Positions 10,350 through 25,388 are shown, numbered from the stretch's first letter. The stretch is DNA of 64,000 nt from Amoebidium appalachense (GCA_963693365.1 CAVNZM010000011.1:3844001-3908000), one strand, 5' to 3'. Numbers and translations: made by a program. Notes: generated from the letters alone by a model not told the origin.

Positions 10350-11376
10350 TGCACGCACGCACACACGCACACAAGCACGAATGCACGCGTGCGGGCGCTG
10401 ATGCTTGCGCGCACACACGACCACAAACAAACACACACACACACACACACACATGCGCGCGCGTAAAAAAACATGCACGCACACACATACATATGCTGAT
10501 ATCAACTCGGTCACTCTTTTGCCTTAACATGCCTCATATGACACTGCCCCGCCCGCCCCTCCCCCCCCCCCTCCCTCCCCCCTCCCCCCCCTCCCAGTCC
10601 ACCCCCAACCATCGATCCCCTCTGCTCTCCCTCCTCTGGCATGTAAAGTTGGTTCGTTGCTTATTTGCTTCTTCTCTTACTCTGTTTGTTGCTTCTTTTT
10701 TCTTCGTTGATTCTTGCATCGTCTTTTGTTTTCGCTTCCTGTTACCCTCCGGCAAGCACCATCTCCCCGGTGTCCTGGCCGTAACCCCCTAGCTTGTCTC
10801 GTTGCATGTTTGCTTGGGTCTTCATTGCTTCTTTACATGTTTTTTTGAAAGTTTGCTTATTGCTTTGTGACTTCTTGTTGCGTTGCTTATAAATATTGCT
10901 TCATTGCTTCATTGCTTCTTTACTTATGATGGTTAATTGCCGACTGTTTCGTACCCTCCTCCACTAGCAGCTCGTTTCAATGATTTTTGGTCCTTTGCTA
11001 ATCATCCTTTTCTTTTCTTTTCGTTCTTTGATTGCTACTGCGCCTCTTTATTTGTTGCTTCCCCTCCCCCTCCCCGCTTAGAAGGGGGGGGGGGGGGGGG
11101 GGGGGGAAGGACTCTTGGCTCTTGCTGATTGCCATGCTGAAGCCGGATACCAGACAAAGTTTATGCTGATTTTAAATAAGGGGCCAGCCCTCCAGGACCT
11201 TGTGTATGGATACAATTGGATATGCCGTAACGGTATAATAGGGTCACCTAAAACACCTGGTGTACATGCGACTTACATCCGAATGGCCGGCAGGAGCAGA
11301 CAATAAATCAGCGGCATTGACACCCCGTCGTTCCCGTGTTTGCTCCCCCCCCCCCCCCCCCCTCCCCCCCCCCCCC

Positions 11377-11440
<64 letters not shown>

Positions 11441-11590
11441 CCCCCGCCCGTCCCGGTGGTGGAGCTCGATCGAGGATAGCTAGGCTCTGCGTATGATGCA
11501 TGCTCCTTGTGTGGTATGCACTCTGCATTTTGTTGTCCAAACCCTTATGTGAACGGCACACATACTAAAGTACTAAAAATAACCCCGCAG

Positions 11591-11624
<34 letters not shown>

Positions 11625-11988
11625 TTCCCCCCCACCCACCCCTACGGGGCCCTTCCCCCCCTAGGCCTATTCCATCCCCCCGAACTCCTCCCCCCCAAAA
11701 TACCACCGCCAACCACCACCATCACCACGGTGGCCACCACCACCGCACACACACATGTCCGTAACACACAAACACACACACACACAAACACGTGTACACA
11801 CACACACACCCATACACACACACACACGTGCACAAACACATGTACCCACCCACCCACACACATGCACACACATGCACACACACGCACACATGTTCAGCGT
11901 CACCCACCCACCCACACCCACACACCCATACATACACACACACTGTGACACACAGGCACACACACACACACACAGACACAAACACACA

Positions 11989-12056
<68 letters not shown>

Positions 12057-12250
12057 ACACACACGCACACACACACGCACATACACACGACGTACACACA
12101 CACACATACACACACACACACGCACGCACGCACGCACACACGCACGCACACATACACGTGCACGACGAATAGTAAACACACAAACACACGCACACTACAC
12201 ACACACACGCACACGCACACACACGCACACACACGCACACACATACACAC

Positions 12251-12331
<81 letters not shown>

Positions 12332-12380
12332 CCCACACGCAGACACACACACACAAAGACACATGTGACGTAGATATACA
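9641..12380. repeat. Microsatellite-rich stretch
   Basis: (CA)n with CG-containing interruptions at 10203-10460, poly-G 11083-11106, poly-C 11345-11440 and 11591-11630, and CA-rich DNA over 11745-12350. Unique sequence at 10620-11080 is T-rich; nothing gene-like is seen in it or in 11107-11340. Confidence 0.85.
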
Positions 12381-12384
12381 TCGA

Positions 12385-12600
12385 GTCACCCCAGACACGG
12401 AAGCCCCCCAGATCAATAAACATCACGATGTAAATGGGACCTGGCGTCCTCAGTTTTTTCCTTCACACAAACACAAACCAAACTCGTGTCCCCGGTGTCG
12501 AGGCCATCCCCAGACACGGAAGGCCCCCAGATCAATAAACATCACGATGTAAATGGGGCTTCCGGGACCTGGCGTCCTCAGTCTTTTCCTTGTCCAAAAC
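12385..12600 (+). repeat. Tandem duplication of about 115 bp
   Basis: CCCCAGACACGGAAG...CCCCCAGATCAATAAACATCACGATGTAAATGGG...GACCTGGCGTCCTCAGT occurs twice (about 12392-12465 and 12510-12590); the second copy has a short insert (GCTTCCG). Confidence 0.8.
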
Positions 12601-13290
12601 ATATTTCTTGTCAACGAAAGCTGTGGCCATCCGTCCCCCATCCGACTTTCATCCGTGTTCAAATTCATGTTCCCATCACATTTCGATGTCGCACACACCG
12701 GCATGGTTCGGACCGATTGGTCAGCTTAGCGCGACGTGAGTCCCCCAACACCTATCATTTTGTGATGCAACTTTATTTGTTTCTTTTGACTTATTTCATT
12801 TAACCACCTATGTACATAAATACTTTTTTAAATATAAAAATATTATAATGAACAGTTCTTTTACTTTTGTGATATGAATCGCCATTTTCAATGTTTAGTC
12901 ACATTTTTGGTGACTGCAAGAATCAGATAAGATCTTCTCGCCCGAGCGTTAGGAGTTTTGGGGGAACTCCAAGCTGAAGCGGGCAAACCATACCAAATTC
13001 AACCATACCAAATTACGTAACTTCACGTTGGTGCCTGAGGGCTGAGGCAGCCGAGCTTGTAAACAAACTCACACACCGTAACAAAACTGCCTATAGTATC
13101 ATACTACAGCTCTTAGGAGTCTTTAAATACACTTTTCAGCATATCTTTCTTAATCAAGTGAAATTAAGCCGTTGACTTCCGGACATGTGCATAATCATAG
13201 ACATTGCCCTGTCCAATGGTGATCAGCAGACGATATTGTTTGCACGCCTCTTAACGACGCTATTACTACTGGTCAGAGGCCTCAGCTCCA
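12601..13290. other. Intergenic, AT-rich upstream region of the 13387 gene
   Basis: No gene seen. Contains a short tandem duplication (ACCATACCAAATT twice near 12990-13020). Confidence 0.4.
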
Positions 13291-13294
13291 GCAC

Positions 13295-13303
13295 TATAAA
13301 AAG
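13295..13303 (+). promoter_or_regulatory. TATA box of the 13387 gene
   Basis: TATAAAAAG, 84 bp before the ATG at 13387. Confidence 0.6.
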
Positions 13304-13386
13304 GCTTCAATGTAACACCGCAACACAAACCTGTTTACCATGCCTCACTGTCTGTGCAGATAATTACATTCGAGCGATTTTGCTTT

Positions 13387-14478
13387 ATGGAACAAAAAAC
13401 TACAAAACAGGCCTCGGAAATGGCACAGTGCTACTACAGAAGGCTCAGCCTCTACTCCGGCGACATTCCTGCCGTTGACTTTTCTTGGAAGCTCAACCGG
13501 CCTCTACCTCTGCTGCTCGAACGAGGGGCTTCACCCGGGACTCAAGCCAACTATACGAGTCGGCGCATGGGGCTTCTAGTGCCCATGCCCGGGAAAGAGG
13601 GAGTGGTCACGCTGCTGGTAGCAAACCTCGCTGAGGACCCCACACAGCAGCGCATGGTGCCTGTGCAGGATATGTACGCATCATGGGATGATGTCGGTGA
13701 CACTGGAAACATCCTCCCAACAAAATCTACCAGAGACGCCGTGGCAGCACAGCGCGGTCACTGTAGTAGTGTTCATCATGTTTCGGAGCTTGAGTGGAAG
13801 GTGAGCCTCAGGGTAATTTCTTTCGGGTTTGTTCCCGAGTCTGAGACGCCCATCAACATCTGCGTACTGCCCGACAGCGATATCTGGTGTGCCCTCAATG
13901 TGCACGAGGCAATGCTCGGGGATGGTCCCACTCTGCCATTGGATGTTCTGTGTGAGAGGTTGGGGCTCACCCTCTCGAACGACCACTACCCAACAGACAT
14001 TACTATGTATACTTCCTACCAATACCTGGCGTTCCCTTCAAGAAAATATGCTGATAAATGCCTCGCCCGTATTTGCCTGCCCTTGTTTTCTGAACGTCAA
14101 ACGGATGACATTTTCAAGTCGCAGCCTTTTGCAGCAGAGGGTACACCCTGGAGCTCGATTGTGCGTGCATCCAAACGGCCCTTAACGAAGATAAATGGCA
14201 GCAGCGGAGATGAATCATACACAACTCCGAAGGTCAAGAGGGTCAAGAAGAATGCCGCTGTTGTCCTTTCAGCGCCGCCGCCGGCTGTGCGGGCCACCGG
14301 TCTGGTATTAGATCGAGATGAACTGGGGGGCAGGGCTTTTGACGACATACTTAGGAGGATAGTGCAGAATAGGATTAAGTTTTTTCAGAATGAGAGAGCT
14401 CGGTTGCAAGCACATCGGCAGGTTGAAGATTCAAATAAGAAAAATTCGAAAAGAACACGAGGGGCCGGAAATGAGTGA
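13387..14478 (+). CDS. Orphan protein with LVPMP...RMVPVQD core, paralogue of 36524-37819
   Basis: About 363 residues. The frame can be extended to a GTG at 13354, but the first ATG is 13387, 84 bp after a TATA box. I recognise no known family. It is clearly homologous to the minus-strand protein at 36524-37819: both have LVPMP, G.EG.V.LLV.N.AE.P, RMVPVQD, a later W...L.V..FGFV segment and LC..LGL.LS...YP. The C-terminal third is basic, with a nuclear-localisation-like KVKRVKK and a Lys/Arg-rich end. A nuclear, possibly DNA- or chromatin-linked role is an inference from composition only. The ORF is intact and surrounded by repeats. Confidence 0.75.
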   Translation: MEQKTTKQASEMAQCYYRRLSLYSGDIPAVDFSWKLNRPLPLLLERGASPGTQANYTSRRMGLLVPMPGKEGVVTLLVANLAEDPTQQRMVPVQDMYASWDDVGDTGNILPTKSTRDAVAAQRGHCSSVHHVSELEWKVSLRVISFGFVPESETPINICVLPDSDIWCALNVHEAMLGDGPTLPLDVLCERLGLTLSNDHYPTDITMYTSYQYLAFPSRKYADKCLARICLPLFSERQTDDIFKSQPFAAEGTPWSSIVRASKRPLTKINGSSGDESYTTPKVKRVKKNAAVVLSAPPPAVRATGLVLDRDELGGRAFDDILRRIVQNRIKFFQNERARLQAHRQVEDSNKKNSKRTRGAGNE

Positions 14479-15049
14479 GAAGGAAAGGCTCCTATATATA
14501 GGCTGACCTGAGAGGGAAACGAAGGCAAAGCTGACTAGTATTACGATTAGACCGGCCTTTAAGTTAGGAGGCTCCTACTAGACCCAGCTGCAGTAAGTTT
14601 GAGGCTCAGGTCAGGACTTGGGAGCGATCACAGTCCACTTGGCTGCGACTTTTTTCGTTTTTTTTCTATTCATTTATTTTCTGTCATCCCCAAGTTGTTA
14701 ACGCGCGGGGTCCAGGGGGATGGGCAAGGGGGGGGGGGGGGGGGGGGGAGGGGGGGGGGGGGGTGTCCTACATAGGAACTACCGTCTTCCACTGATGGTA
14801 AGCACCGAGTGTACCCTAGCTAGGTTGCTAATGATGCATCTAGCTAATCTAACCCACCTTTTGGCAGCAATTATATCCCCCTTGGTATTTCAAGTATCAC
14901 GACGTAGCTACGACAGTCACTATGCTGACGTGTTGATTAAGTTGAAGAGTAAATGGGATAGACTCTGAGAGACAAATTTTACGCTATGATGATGAGGAGT
15001 CTTAGGCAAGACCAGGCTTCCACAAATTCTAAACAAGGACACGTGTGGC
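14479..15049. other. Intergenic region with poly-G tract
   Basis: Poly-G at 14729-14762. Otherwise no gene or clear signal seen. Confidence 0.5.
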
Positions 15050-16065
15050 CTGTCGCCTAAAGTTGGCTACCAGTAGCAAGTTGCAGCATGGGGACTAGTC
15101 TTAATGGTGTGTGTGTTTGGGGGGGGGGGGGGGGGGGAGGGGGGGGAGGGGGAGGGGAGGCAGCGGGGAGGGGGGCGGGGGGAGGGGGGGGGAGGGGGGG
15201 GGAGGGGGGGAGGGGGAATCACTGGTTGCCCTTTGATGGTAGCACGAAGACCTCTCTTTTATAACCCATCATCATATTTATAGACGGCCACCGCGCGGCA
15301 CACGCCACTCTATATACCTATGATGTGTGCGTGTGCGCGTGCGTGTGCGTGTACGTGTGTGCGCACGCGCGCGTGTGCGTGCGAGCCGGCGAAGCGTGCG
15401 TGCGCACCTGCTTGTGTACGACATCAGCCAGCCAATCAGGAACTTTGTATGAGAAATAAAATAAAAAATTCAGTCTGTAAGTCCTGTGAAGACACCCTCG
15501 GGTAACCATAGTTAACTAAACAAATCTCTAAGAGGGCGACTGGCACTTGCTAAATAGACCCCTCCATCTCCCCCCCCCCCCCTCCCCCCCTCCCCCCCCC
15601 CCCCTCCCCCTCTCCCCTCCCCCCTTGGCCCTCAAATCAATGATAGTTTTAGAAGCGCAATGACCGGGGCGCAGCCACACACGTGACAATTGCTCCCGTC
15701 CAAACGTTAACACGGTGCTGCTCTCAGTTATATTAACTGTTTGGATTGGGTTGTCCGCCAATACTGCGCCTGTGAGCTTACGGAGAGGTGATGTGGTATT
15801 TTAATTCAGTGGACTATGTGCCTGTTTCTCTTACTATCCTTACCATTAAGACCTCTTAAGCCTTAATTTCATGATTTTATTCCTTCGACTCTCATTCACC
15901 CGATTTTACCTATCGGCCGTTTCTTTCTTTTCTTCTCTGCTTCCTTTTTTTTGTGTGTGTGTGTGTGCTGTCAGCCTGTGTGTTAGTGTGCTTGTTTTTT
16001 CTTTTCTTAGTTACGTTCCTCTCCCCCCCCCCCCCCCCCCCCCCCCTTTTTTTTTCTTCAAAAGT

Positions 16066-16096
<31 letters not shown>

Positions 16097-16105
16097 GGGT
16101 GGGGG

Positions 16106-16139
<34 letters not shown>

Positions 16140-16290
16140 GGGGGGGGTTGGTGGTGGTGGTGATGGTGGTGGTGGTGGTGGTAGTGGTGGGGGGGGGGGG
16201 GGGGGGGGGGGGGGGGATCTTGGGGTCGTTTGTAAGCTGTGAAGGGCAAGAAAGTCAGAGGAGAGTGAAACAGAATCAAGAAAGAAGCCA
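15050..16290 (+). repeat. Diverged dispersed repeat, copy 2
   Basis: Colinear with 5700-7140 (anchors listed there). The G-rich block is at 15119-15216, the GT block at 15325-15400, the C-rich block at 15570-15625 and the poly-C/poly-G block at 16021-16217. No coding potential. Confidence 0.65.
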
Positions 16291-17560
<1,270 letters not shown>

Positions 17561-18263
17561 TTTTCTAGTTTTACAAGGTCATATGGATTGGGAGGGTACT
17601 AGTGTTCAATTTATAAAAATCTTTAGACAATGTATAAGCACAAAACCTGTGACTACCGAAAACAGATTATATAACAGTTTTATTCAAATGTAAATATCAT
17701 AAGCAGAAGATAACCACACAAGGTGGCCCTCGGAATCAGTCTTAGGTGAAGCCAACTTGGCTGCAAACATGCCGAGTGTGACACCGAGAATTGGATTCAT
17801 TGGCCAATGGTGGTATTTATGATTTGATTATTTTAATAATAGCCGGCTCTGCTTCTTGCCGTTTCGGTTTATTAGGCATTGAGAGTGATTCAAAACCAAA
17901 TAAAATATAAGCATGTATAAAACTTGAAGTACAGGGGACGCTTTAGTGTCGCCCTAAAGTGGTTATGCTGATGCTTGTTGCTTGATGTAAGGAGTCCTTC
18001 ATTCCGATTACTGGCTAAGCTAAGGATCTATTCAACTTAAAAGCCAACGTTCTTCTTTGACAGGGCCAAGGTGGCACTAATTACTTCGATTTCATTATAC
18101 TTTTCTGTGTCATTCTGTTAACCCCCCCCCCCCCCCCCCCACCCTCTTCCCTCCCCCCTCCCCCCCCTCCCCGGCCCCACCCTTCCTTTACCACCCTAAC
18201 ATTCTTTTCAAATCCACCTGTGCCTCCAACCTTGTCTATTGGTACGCAACGAACCAATCCGTA
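17561..18263. other. Intergenic region downstream of the 18264 gene
   Basis: No gene seen. Contains a small hairpin (CTTTAG, 7-nt loop, CTAAAG near 17942) and poly-C at 18121-18140. Confidence 0.4.
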
Positions 18264-19958
18264 TCATTTACAGCAGTAGCTGCCGCAGCACGGCTGAGAC
18301 GATCCTACGTTCAGTTGGCAGCTCTTGGTCGTGGGTCTTTTGCCCGCTGGGCACGTCACAGTCAGGCAGTTGCCACGCGTCACACTGCCCTGTGGCATGC
18401 AGCAGAAGCTTTCGTTGCAGGGCATGGTGGTGGCCCAGCTCACCCCGGCCTTGCAGCGCACCACCCCGCAGGTCTTGGGGTCTACCTGGTAGGCCGCACA
18501 TTTCACCATGCTGGAACAGGTGGCAAGCCCGGTGACAGCAGGGGGAGAAGGGGTCGGTGTTGGTGTCGGCCTGGCGGAGGATTTGGGAGGGGTGGTGGTG
18601 GTTTTAGGCGGCAGAGTGCTCGTGCGTACTGTGGTGGTGGTTACGGCGGGTTTGACTGTTGCCGTGGTGGTGGTAACGCGGAGCACAGCTGCAGTTGGTG
18701 CAGGCGTTTGGGTTGGGGTCGGTGTTGTGGTTGCTGTCCGAGTTGGTAGGGTTGTTTGTGATGTGGGGACTACAGGGGCTGCTGACTTGGTTGACACGGG
18801 GACTGGTGAAGCCGTGGATATGTCAGACACGGGGATAAGTGACTGGGTTGATACGGGGATAAGTGATTGAGTTGAGATAGCGGGGATAAGTGACTGAGTT
18901 GATACGGGGATTAGTGACTGACTTGATACGGGCTCCGGAACTGGTGATACAGTTGATACGGGGATAAGTGACTGAGTTGACACGGGGGCAAGTGACTGAG
19001 TTGACACGGGGGCAAGTGACTGAGTTGACACGGGGACAAGTGAATGAGTTGACACAGAGACTGGTGACGCCGTTGAAACGGGGACTGGTGACGCAGTGGA
19101 TACGGGGATTCGTGATGCGGGCGTGACGGTGGGGACTGGTGATATAGCTGCAGTTGTGACGGGGACCGTTGTCGTAGTTGGTGCACTCTGCAATGCACTA
19201 AATCCAGGGAACACGACGCCTCCACCGCAGGTGTTGTAGGGTGTGACCTTGATGCCATTGCTTGTGAGTACTGTGCATGCCCTGTCGCTGAAGTAGCCTA
19301 TGCCGAAACCATCTGCCACGTACTTATAAACGGTGGACAGTACGCCGAAATTTGCCGCAAGGTCCAGACACGCAGACACAGGCACAGAGGCGCACCTTGC
19401 ACTCGTCTTGGCGCCACTGCAGTCACTCGTGCTGCTGTACGCGCAGAAGTATATATTGCCTGCAGGGACCGGTGACGCCGTTGGAGTGGGGACTGGTGAT
19501 GTAGTGGATATTGGGATTAGTGATGTACTTGATGCGGGGGCTGTTGACGGCATGGACGCAGTTGACGTGGGAATTGGTGTCGTAGTTGGTGCACTCTGCG
19601 ATGCACTAAATCCAGGGAAAACAACGTCTCCACCGCATGTGTCATAGGGTGTGACCTTGGCGCCATTGATTGAGAGCGTGGTGCATGCCGAATCATTGTA
19701 GTAGCCTATGCCGAAACCATCTGGCTCAGAGGCGAATGCCACGTACTTATCAACGGTGGACAGTACGCCAAACTGTGCAGAAAGGTCCAGACACGCAGAC
19801 AGAGGAACAGTCGCACACCTTGCACTCGTCTTAGCGCCAGTGCAGTCACTCGTGCTGCTGTAGGCGCAGAAATATATCCCATCTGCGGCATTGGCGGCGG
19901 TGAAGGCCCCTGCCAAAAATGCAGCGGCCAAGAAACAGAATCGCTGCGACATCTTCAT
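18264..19958 (-). CDS. Secreted mucin-like Cys-rich protein, copy 1
   Basis: About 564 residues from the ATG at 19958 (a second in-frame ATG lies at 19952). A TATAAATA box sits 57 bp upstream. A hydrophobic signal peptide (FLAAAFLAGAFTAANA) is followed by two homologous domains of about 95 residues, each with six Cys and the words IYFCAYSS.SDC, SARCA.VP.SACLDL and DTCGG.VVFPGFSA. A long Ser/Thr/Pro stretch then repeats a TQSLIPVS-type unit and should be O-glycosylated. The last 90 residues hold many Cys and end in CCGSYCCK. It is probably secreted or in the cell wall; the exact role is unknown. An inverted paralogue lies at 23555-25216. This copy lacks a few residues (after VYKYVA) in domain 2. 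Confidence 0.8.
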   Translation of the reverse strand: MKMSQRFCFLAAAFLAGAFTAANAADGIYFCAYSSTSDCTGAKTSARCATVPLSACLDLSAQFGVLSTVDKYVAFASEPDGFGIGYYNDSACTTLSINGAKVTPYDTCGGDVVFPGFSASQSAPTTTPIPTSTASMPSTAPASSTSLIPISTTSPVPTPTASPVPAGNIYFCAYSSTSDCSGAKTSARCASVPVSACLDLAANFGVLSTVYKYVADGFGIGYFSDRACTVLTSNGIKVTPYNTCGGGVVFPGFSALQSAPTTTTVPVTTAAISPVPTVTPASRIPVSTASPVPVSTASPVSVSTHSLVPVSTQSLAPVSTQSLAPVSTQSLIPVSTVSPVPEPVSSQSLIPVSTQSLIPAISTQSLIPVSTQSLIPVSDISTASPVPVSTKSAAPVVPTSQTTLPTRTATTTPTPTQTPAPTAAVLRVTTTTATVKPAVTTTTVRTSTLPPKTTTTPPKSSARPTPTPTPSPPAVTGLATCSSMVKCAAYQVDPKTCGVVRCKAGVSWATTMPCNESFCCMPQGSVTRGNCLTVTCPAGKRPTTKSCQLNVGSSQPCCGSYCCK

Positions 19959-20014
19959 GTTTGGCTGAAAGCTACTGTAGTGTGCATTGTGAACAAATGA
20001 ACAGCAGCCCGCTC

Positions 20015-20022
20015 TATTTATA
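20015..20022 (-). promoter_or_regulatory. TATA box of secreted-protein copy 1
   Basis: TATAAATA on the minus strand. The surrounding 90 bp, including CTCCCGGAACCCCGGATCAC, is conserved upstream of copy 2. Confidence 0.65.
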
Positions 20023-20283
20023 CTTGCGGTCTGGTATGTGATCCGGGGTTCCGGGAGCCATTCAGCTGCGTGGTACTTTCTATTCATAATATTTAATCAA
20101 TGAATAGTCTCCAAGGCTATGTACCGGCTCGCTTACGTAAGTGGCCGGGGCGGCCTACGACGCAGCGGGACGTCTCCGGCGGCGGCAACATACAAATAGG
20201 TATGTTACAGGCCGCAGGGAGACAGCACTGAAAGTGACTAATCAATGATAGCTTTCTAAAGAAAGTCTGATTTCATAACGAAG

Positions 20284-20376
20284 TCGATCCACCAATAGAT
20301 ATCGCTCTCTAATAATAGACTTGCAAATAGCGGAACCAAGTCTATTATTAGAGAGCGATATCTATTGGTGGATCGA
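20284..20376. repeat. Perfect palindrome, 39-bp arms and 15-bp loop
   Basis: 20284-20322 and 20338-20376 are exact reverse complements, ending in TCGATCCACCAATAGATATC and its complement. A decayed single arm lies at 23325-23363, upstream of copy 2. It sits about 330 bp upstream of the copy 1 start. Confidence 0.9.
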
Positions 20377-20940
20377 GAGAGACCGAGAGAAAAGCAGCTT
20401 CAACAGCTAATTGTTTACTCGTGTCTCGGTGTAGGTTTGCTAAAGATATGTTTCTGTATACCACTAAGACAAGAGAAACAGTTCTGTAGAAGCATGTTTA
20501 CCAATTCTAGTAATTTTGACTACCGCCCTGACCGCATGTGTTCAAGGTAGATATCGCCGGGGGGCCCGGCATGCACTCTCGCCCGCACCGCGTCCGGTGG
20601 GTCCCTACTTGTAGGAATGCATGCGCATGCCTATGATTAGTGTTCCGATTCCCTTTTTTATCACTTCTATTTTTATTTTTTTTATTTAGTCTCCAAAACC
20701 TCTGGGTAGGGATACTTTTGCCTACAAAGCTAAAGTGCTGTACTAGTTGGATATTGTGCCTTTTTATATTGGTACTCCTGTAGACTGAATATCAAAATTT
20801 GCTGGTGAATATTCTCTTGTTCCATGCATGGCTGCAGAAATTCTTTCATAATAAAAGTGATCAGTAATTCCATAGCTGCGGGGTGGCGGCGTTGTGAACT
20901 GCGCATGCATGCACATGGGCCGGCCACGCCCACCTCCCCT
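20377..20940. other. Intergenic region between the inverted gene copies
   Basis: No gene seen. Mixed composition, with a T-rich part near 20655-20690. Confidence 0.4.
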
Positions 20941-22570
<1,630 letters not shown>

Positions 22571-23480
22571 TAATCAGCTTGAAAACCCTGCCACGTGGCC
22601 ATGGTGATCGGAATCTTGGGGACCGTGAGCATGTTCTGATCGAAAGAATTTCTGGCTGGATAAAAAACGTGTATTTCCCAGTAGATCTAGATCTAGATCT
22701 CGATATCTATCTGAATCATAATCTGATATCTGAAAATGCAGCGCTAGAAGAAGCATATGTAATAGAAAATCACTAGCATATTATCCAGCGCCAAACATTG
22801 TACAAGTAATGATAATACAGGTATATGACTTAAGCAAACACCGAATATCTATGCATTCCTTAGTAGATGTACATCATCATTCCTACGATAAACCCGTCTA
22901 CCCTACAAAAAGTAAGAAAACCGAGAGCTTCTTCTGAATTCAGGCGGCAGGCATAAACCTGTAAAATAGGTCAGCATATCCCTCAACCTTGGTTTCTCTT
23001 GTCGTTATGAGCTGTCTTGATGTAGATCTTCTACAGAAACACATGTATAGCAAACGGGTGAAAAACCCCAGTACTCCTGGGGCCGCGTGTATGATTTCGC
23101 CTGTATTGCACACTCGGCAGCGCGTAGTACACGTCACACACGACAACAATAGGGAAGGTCAGAAGAGAAGATCTATGTGGCAATCTCCGAGAGAGTGGGC
23201 GTGTAGCGAGGCTATATAGGGGGGCCTATGATCATGAGGATGTGGGGGGGCTCTAGTGTACGGGGTATCTCCCGTATATCTCGCTCATTCCTCGGTCTCA
23301 AAGCCAATTGGTTCCGGTATTTGTTAGTCTATTAATAGCAAGCAATATCGATTGGTGGATCGACCTCCGATTATATAAAATCGACTTATTTCAGAGAGTT
23401 TTGATAGATTAAATATCATGAATAGAAAGTACCGCACTGCTCTTGGCTCCCGGAACCCCGGATCACATACCAGACCGCAA
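22571..23480. other. Unique spacer upstream of copy 2
   Basis: No gene seen. Short (CTAGAT)n near 22684. From about 23300 on it is homologous to the region upstream of copy 1. Confidence 0.4.
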
Positions 23481-23481
23481 G

Positions 23482-23489
23482 TATAAATA
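23482..23489 (+). promoter_or_regulatory. TATA box of secreted-protein copy 2
   Basis: TATAAATA, 73 bp before the ATG at 23555, in a block conserved with copy 1. Confidence 0.65.
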
Positions 23490-23554
23490 GAACGGTTTGC
23501 AGGCTGCTGTTCATATCAACAGTACACATCGAAGTGTTTCAGCCAAACAAAAAG

Positions 23555-25216
23555 ATGTCGCAGCGATGCTGTTTCTTGGCCGCTGCATTTTTGGCATTTT
23601 TGGCAGGGGCCTTCACCGCCGTCAATGCCGCAGACGGAATCTACTTTTGCGCCTACAGCAGCATGAGTGACTGCACTGGCGCTAAGACGAGTGCAAGGTG
23701 TGCGACTGTTCCTCTGTCTGCGTGTCTGGACCTCTCTGCACAGTTTGGCATACTGTCCACCGTTGATAAGTATGTGGCATTCACCTCAGAGCCAGGTGGT
23801 TTCGGCATAGGCTACTACAATGATTCGGCATGCACCACGCTCTCAATCAATGGCGCCAAGGTCACACCGTGACCCTATGACACATGCGGTGGAGACGTTG
23901 TTTTCCCTGGATTTAGTGCATCGCAGAGTGCACCAACTACGACACCAATTTCCACGTCAACTGCGTCCATGCCGTCAACAGCCCCCGCATCAAGTACATC
24001 ACTAATCCCAATATCCACTACATCACCAGTCCCCACTCCAACGGCGTCACCGGTCCCTGCAGGCAATATATACTTCTGCGCGTACAGCAGCACGAGTGAC
24101 TGCAATGGCGCCAAGACAAGTGCAAGGTGCGCCTCTGTGCCTGTGTCTGCGTGTCTGGACCTTGCGGCAAATTTCGGCGTACTGTCCACCGTTTATAAGT
24201 ACGTGGCGTTCACCTCGCAGCCAGATGGTTTCGGCATAGGCTACTTCAGCGACAGGGCATGCACAGTACTCACAAGCAATGGCATCAAGGTCACACCCTA
24301 CAACACCTGCGGTGGAGGCGTCGTGTTCCCTGGATTTAGTGCATTGCAGAGTGCACCAACTACGACAACGGTCCCCGTGTCAACAACTGTATCACCGGTC
24401 CCCGTATCAACGGCGTCACCAGTCCCAGTATCAACTCAGTCACTTATCCCCGTATCAACTGTATCACCTGTCCCAGGGCCGGTATCAACTCAGTCATTAA
24501 TTCCCGGACCAACTCAGTCACTTATCCCCGTTATCTCAACTCAGTCACTTATCCCCGTATCGTCTCACTCATCTATCCCCGTATCAACCCAGTCACCTAT
24601 CCCCGTATCAACCCAGTCACTTATCCCCGTATCGACCCAGTCACTTATCCCCGTATCTGACGTATCCACTGCGTCACCAGTCCCCGTGTCAACTAAGTCA
24701 GCAGTCCCTGTGGTCCCTACGTATCTAACAACCCTACCAACTCGGGCAACCGCAACACCGACCCCAACCCCAACGCCTGCACCTACCGCGGCCGCTGTCC
24801 GCGTATCAACCACCACAACGACAATTAAACCCGCCGTAGCCACCACCACGTTACCAACGAGCACGCTGCCGCCTAAAACCACAACGGCCCCTCCCAAATC
24901 CTCCGCCAAGCCAACACCAACACCGACCCCTTCTCCCCCTGCCGTCACCGGGCTTACCACCTGTTCCAGTATGCTGAAATGTGCGGCCTACAAGGTAGAC
25001 CCCAAGACCTGCGGGGTGGTGCGCTGCAAGGCCGGGGTGAGCTGGGCCACCACCATGCCCTGCAACGAAAGCTTCTGCTGCATGCCACAGGGCAGTGCGA
25101 CACGTGGCAACTGCCTGACTGTGACGTGCCCAGCGGGCAAAAGACGCACGACCAAAAGCTGCCAACTGAACGTAGGATCGTCTCAGCCGTGCTGCGGCAG
25201 CTACTGCTGTAAATGA
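23555..25216 (+). pseudogene. Secreted mucin-like Cys-rich protein, copy 2, with one in-frame TGA
   Basis: Inverted paralogue of the 18264-19958 gene with the same order: signal peptide, two six-Cys domains, Ser/Thr/Pro repeats, Cys-rich end. The frame stays open from 23555 to 25216 apart from one TGA at 23870-23872. Compared with copy 1, the stop lies in a 6-bp insertion (the VTP-YDTC junction), so no frame is lost. The first piece (23555-23872) could make a secreted one-domain protein of 105 residues. The second piece (to 25216) has an internal ATG at 23969 but no signal peptide. The number of TQSLIPVS repeats differs from copy 1. Readthrough of TGA, recent decay, or a sequence error are all possible. 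Confidence 0.75.
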
Positions 25217-25341
25217 TTCGGATTGGGCCGTTGCTGACAAATAATCACAGTTTGCGGCATTGGAGTGCACATAACTAGTTCAAAAAGGGCCGGCCCGGGT
25301 GTTGGTGATGGTAAGGGAATGGTAACGGTAGAGTACTGGTG

Positions 25342-25388
<47 letters not shown>

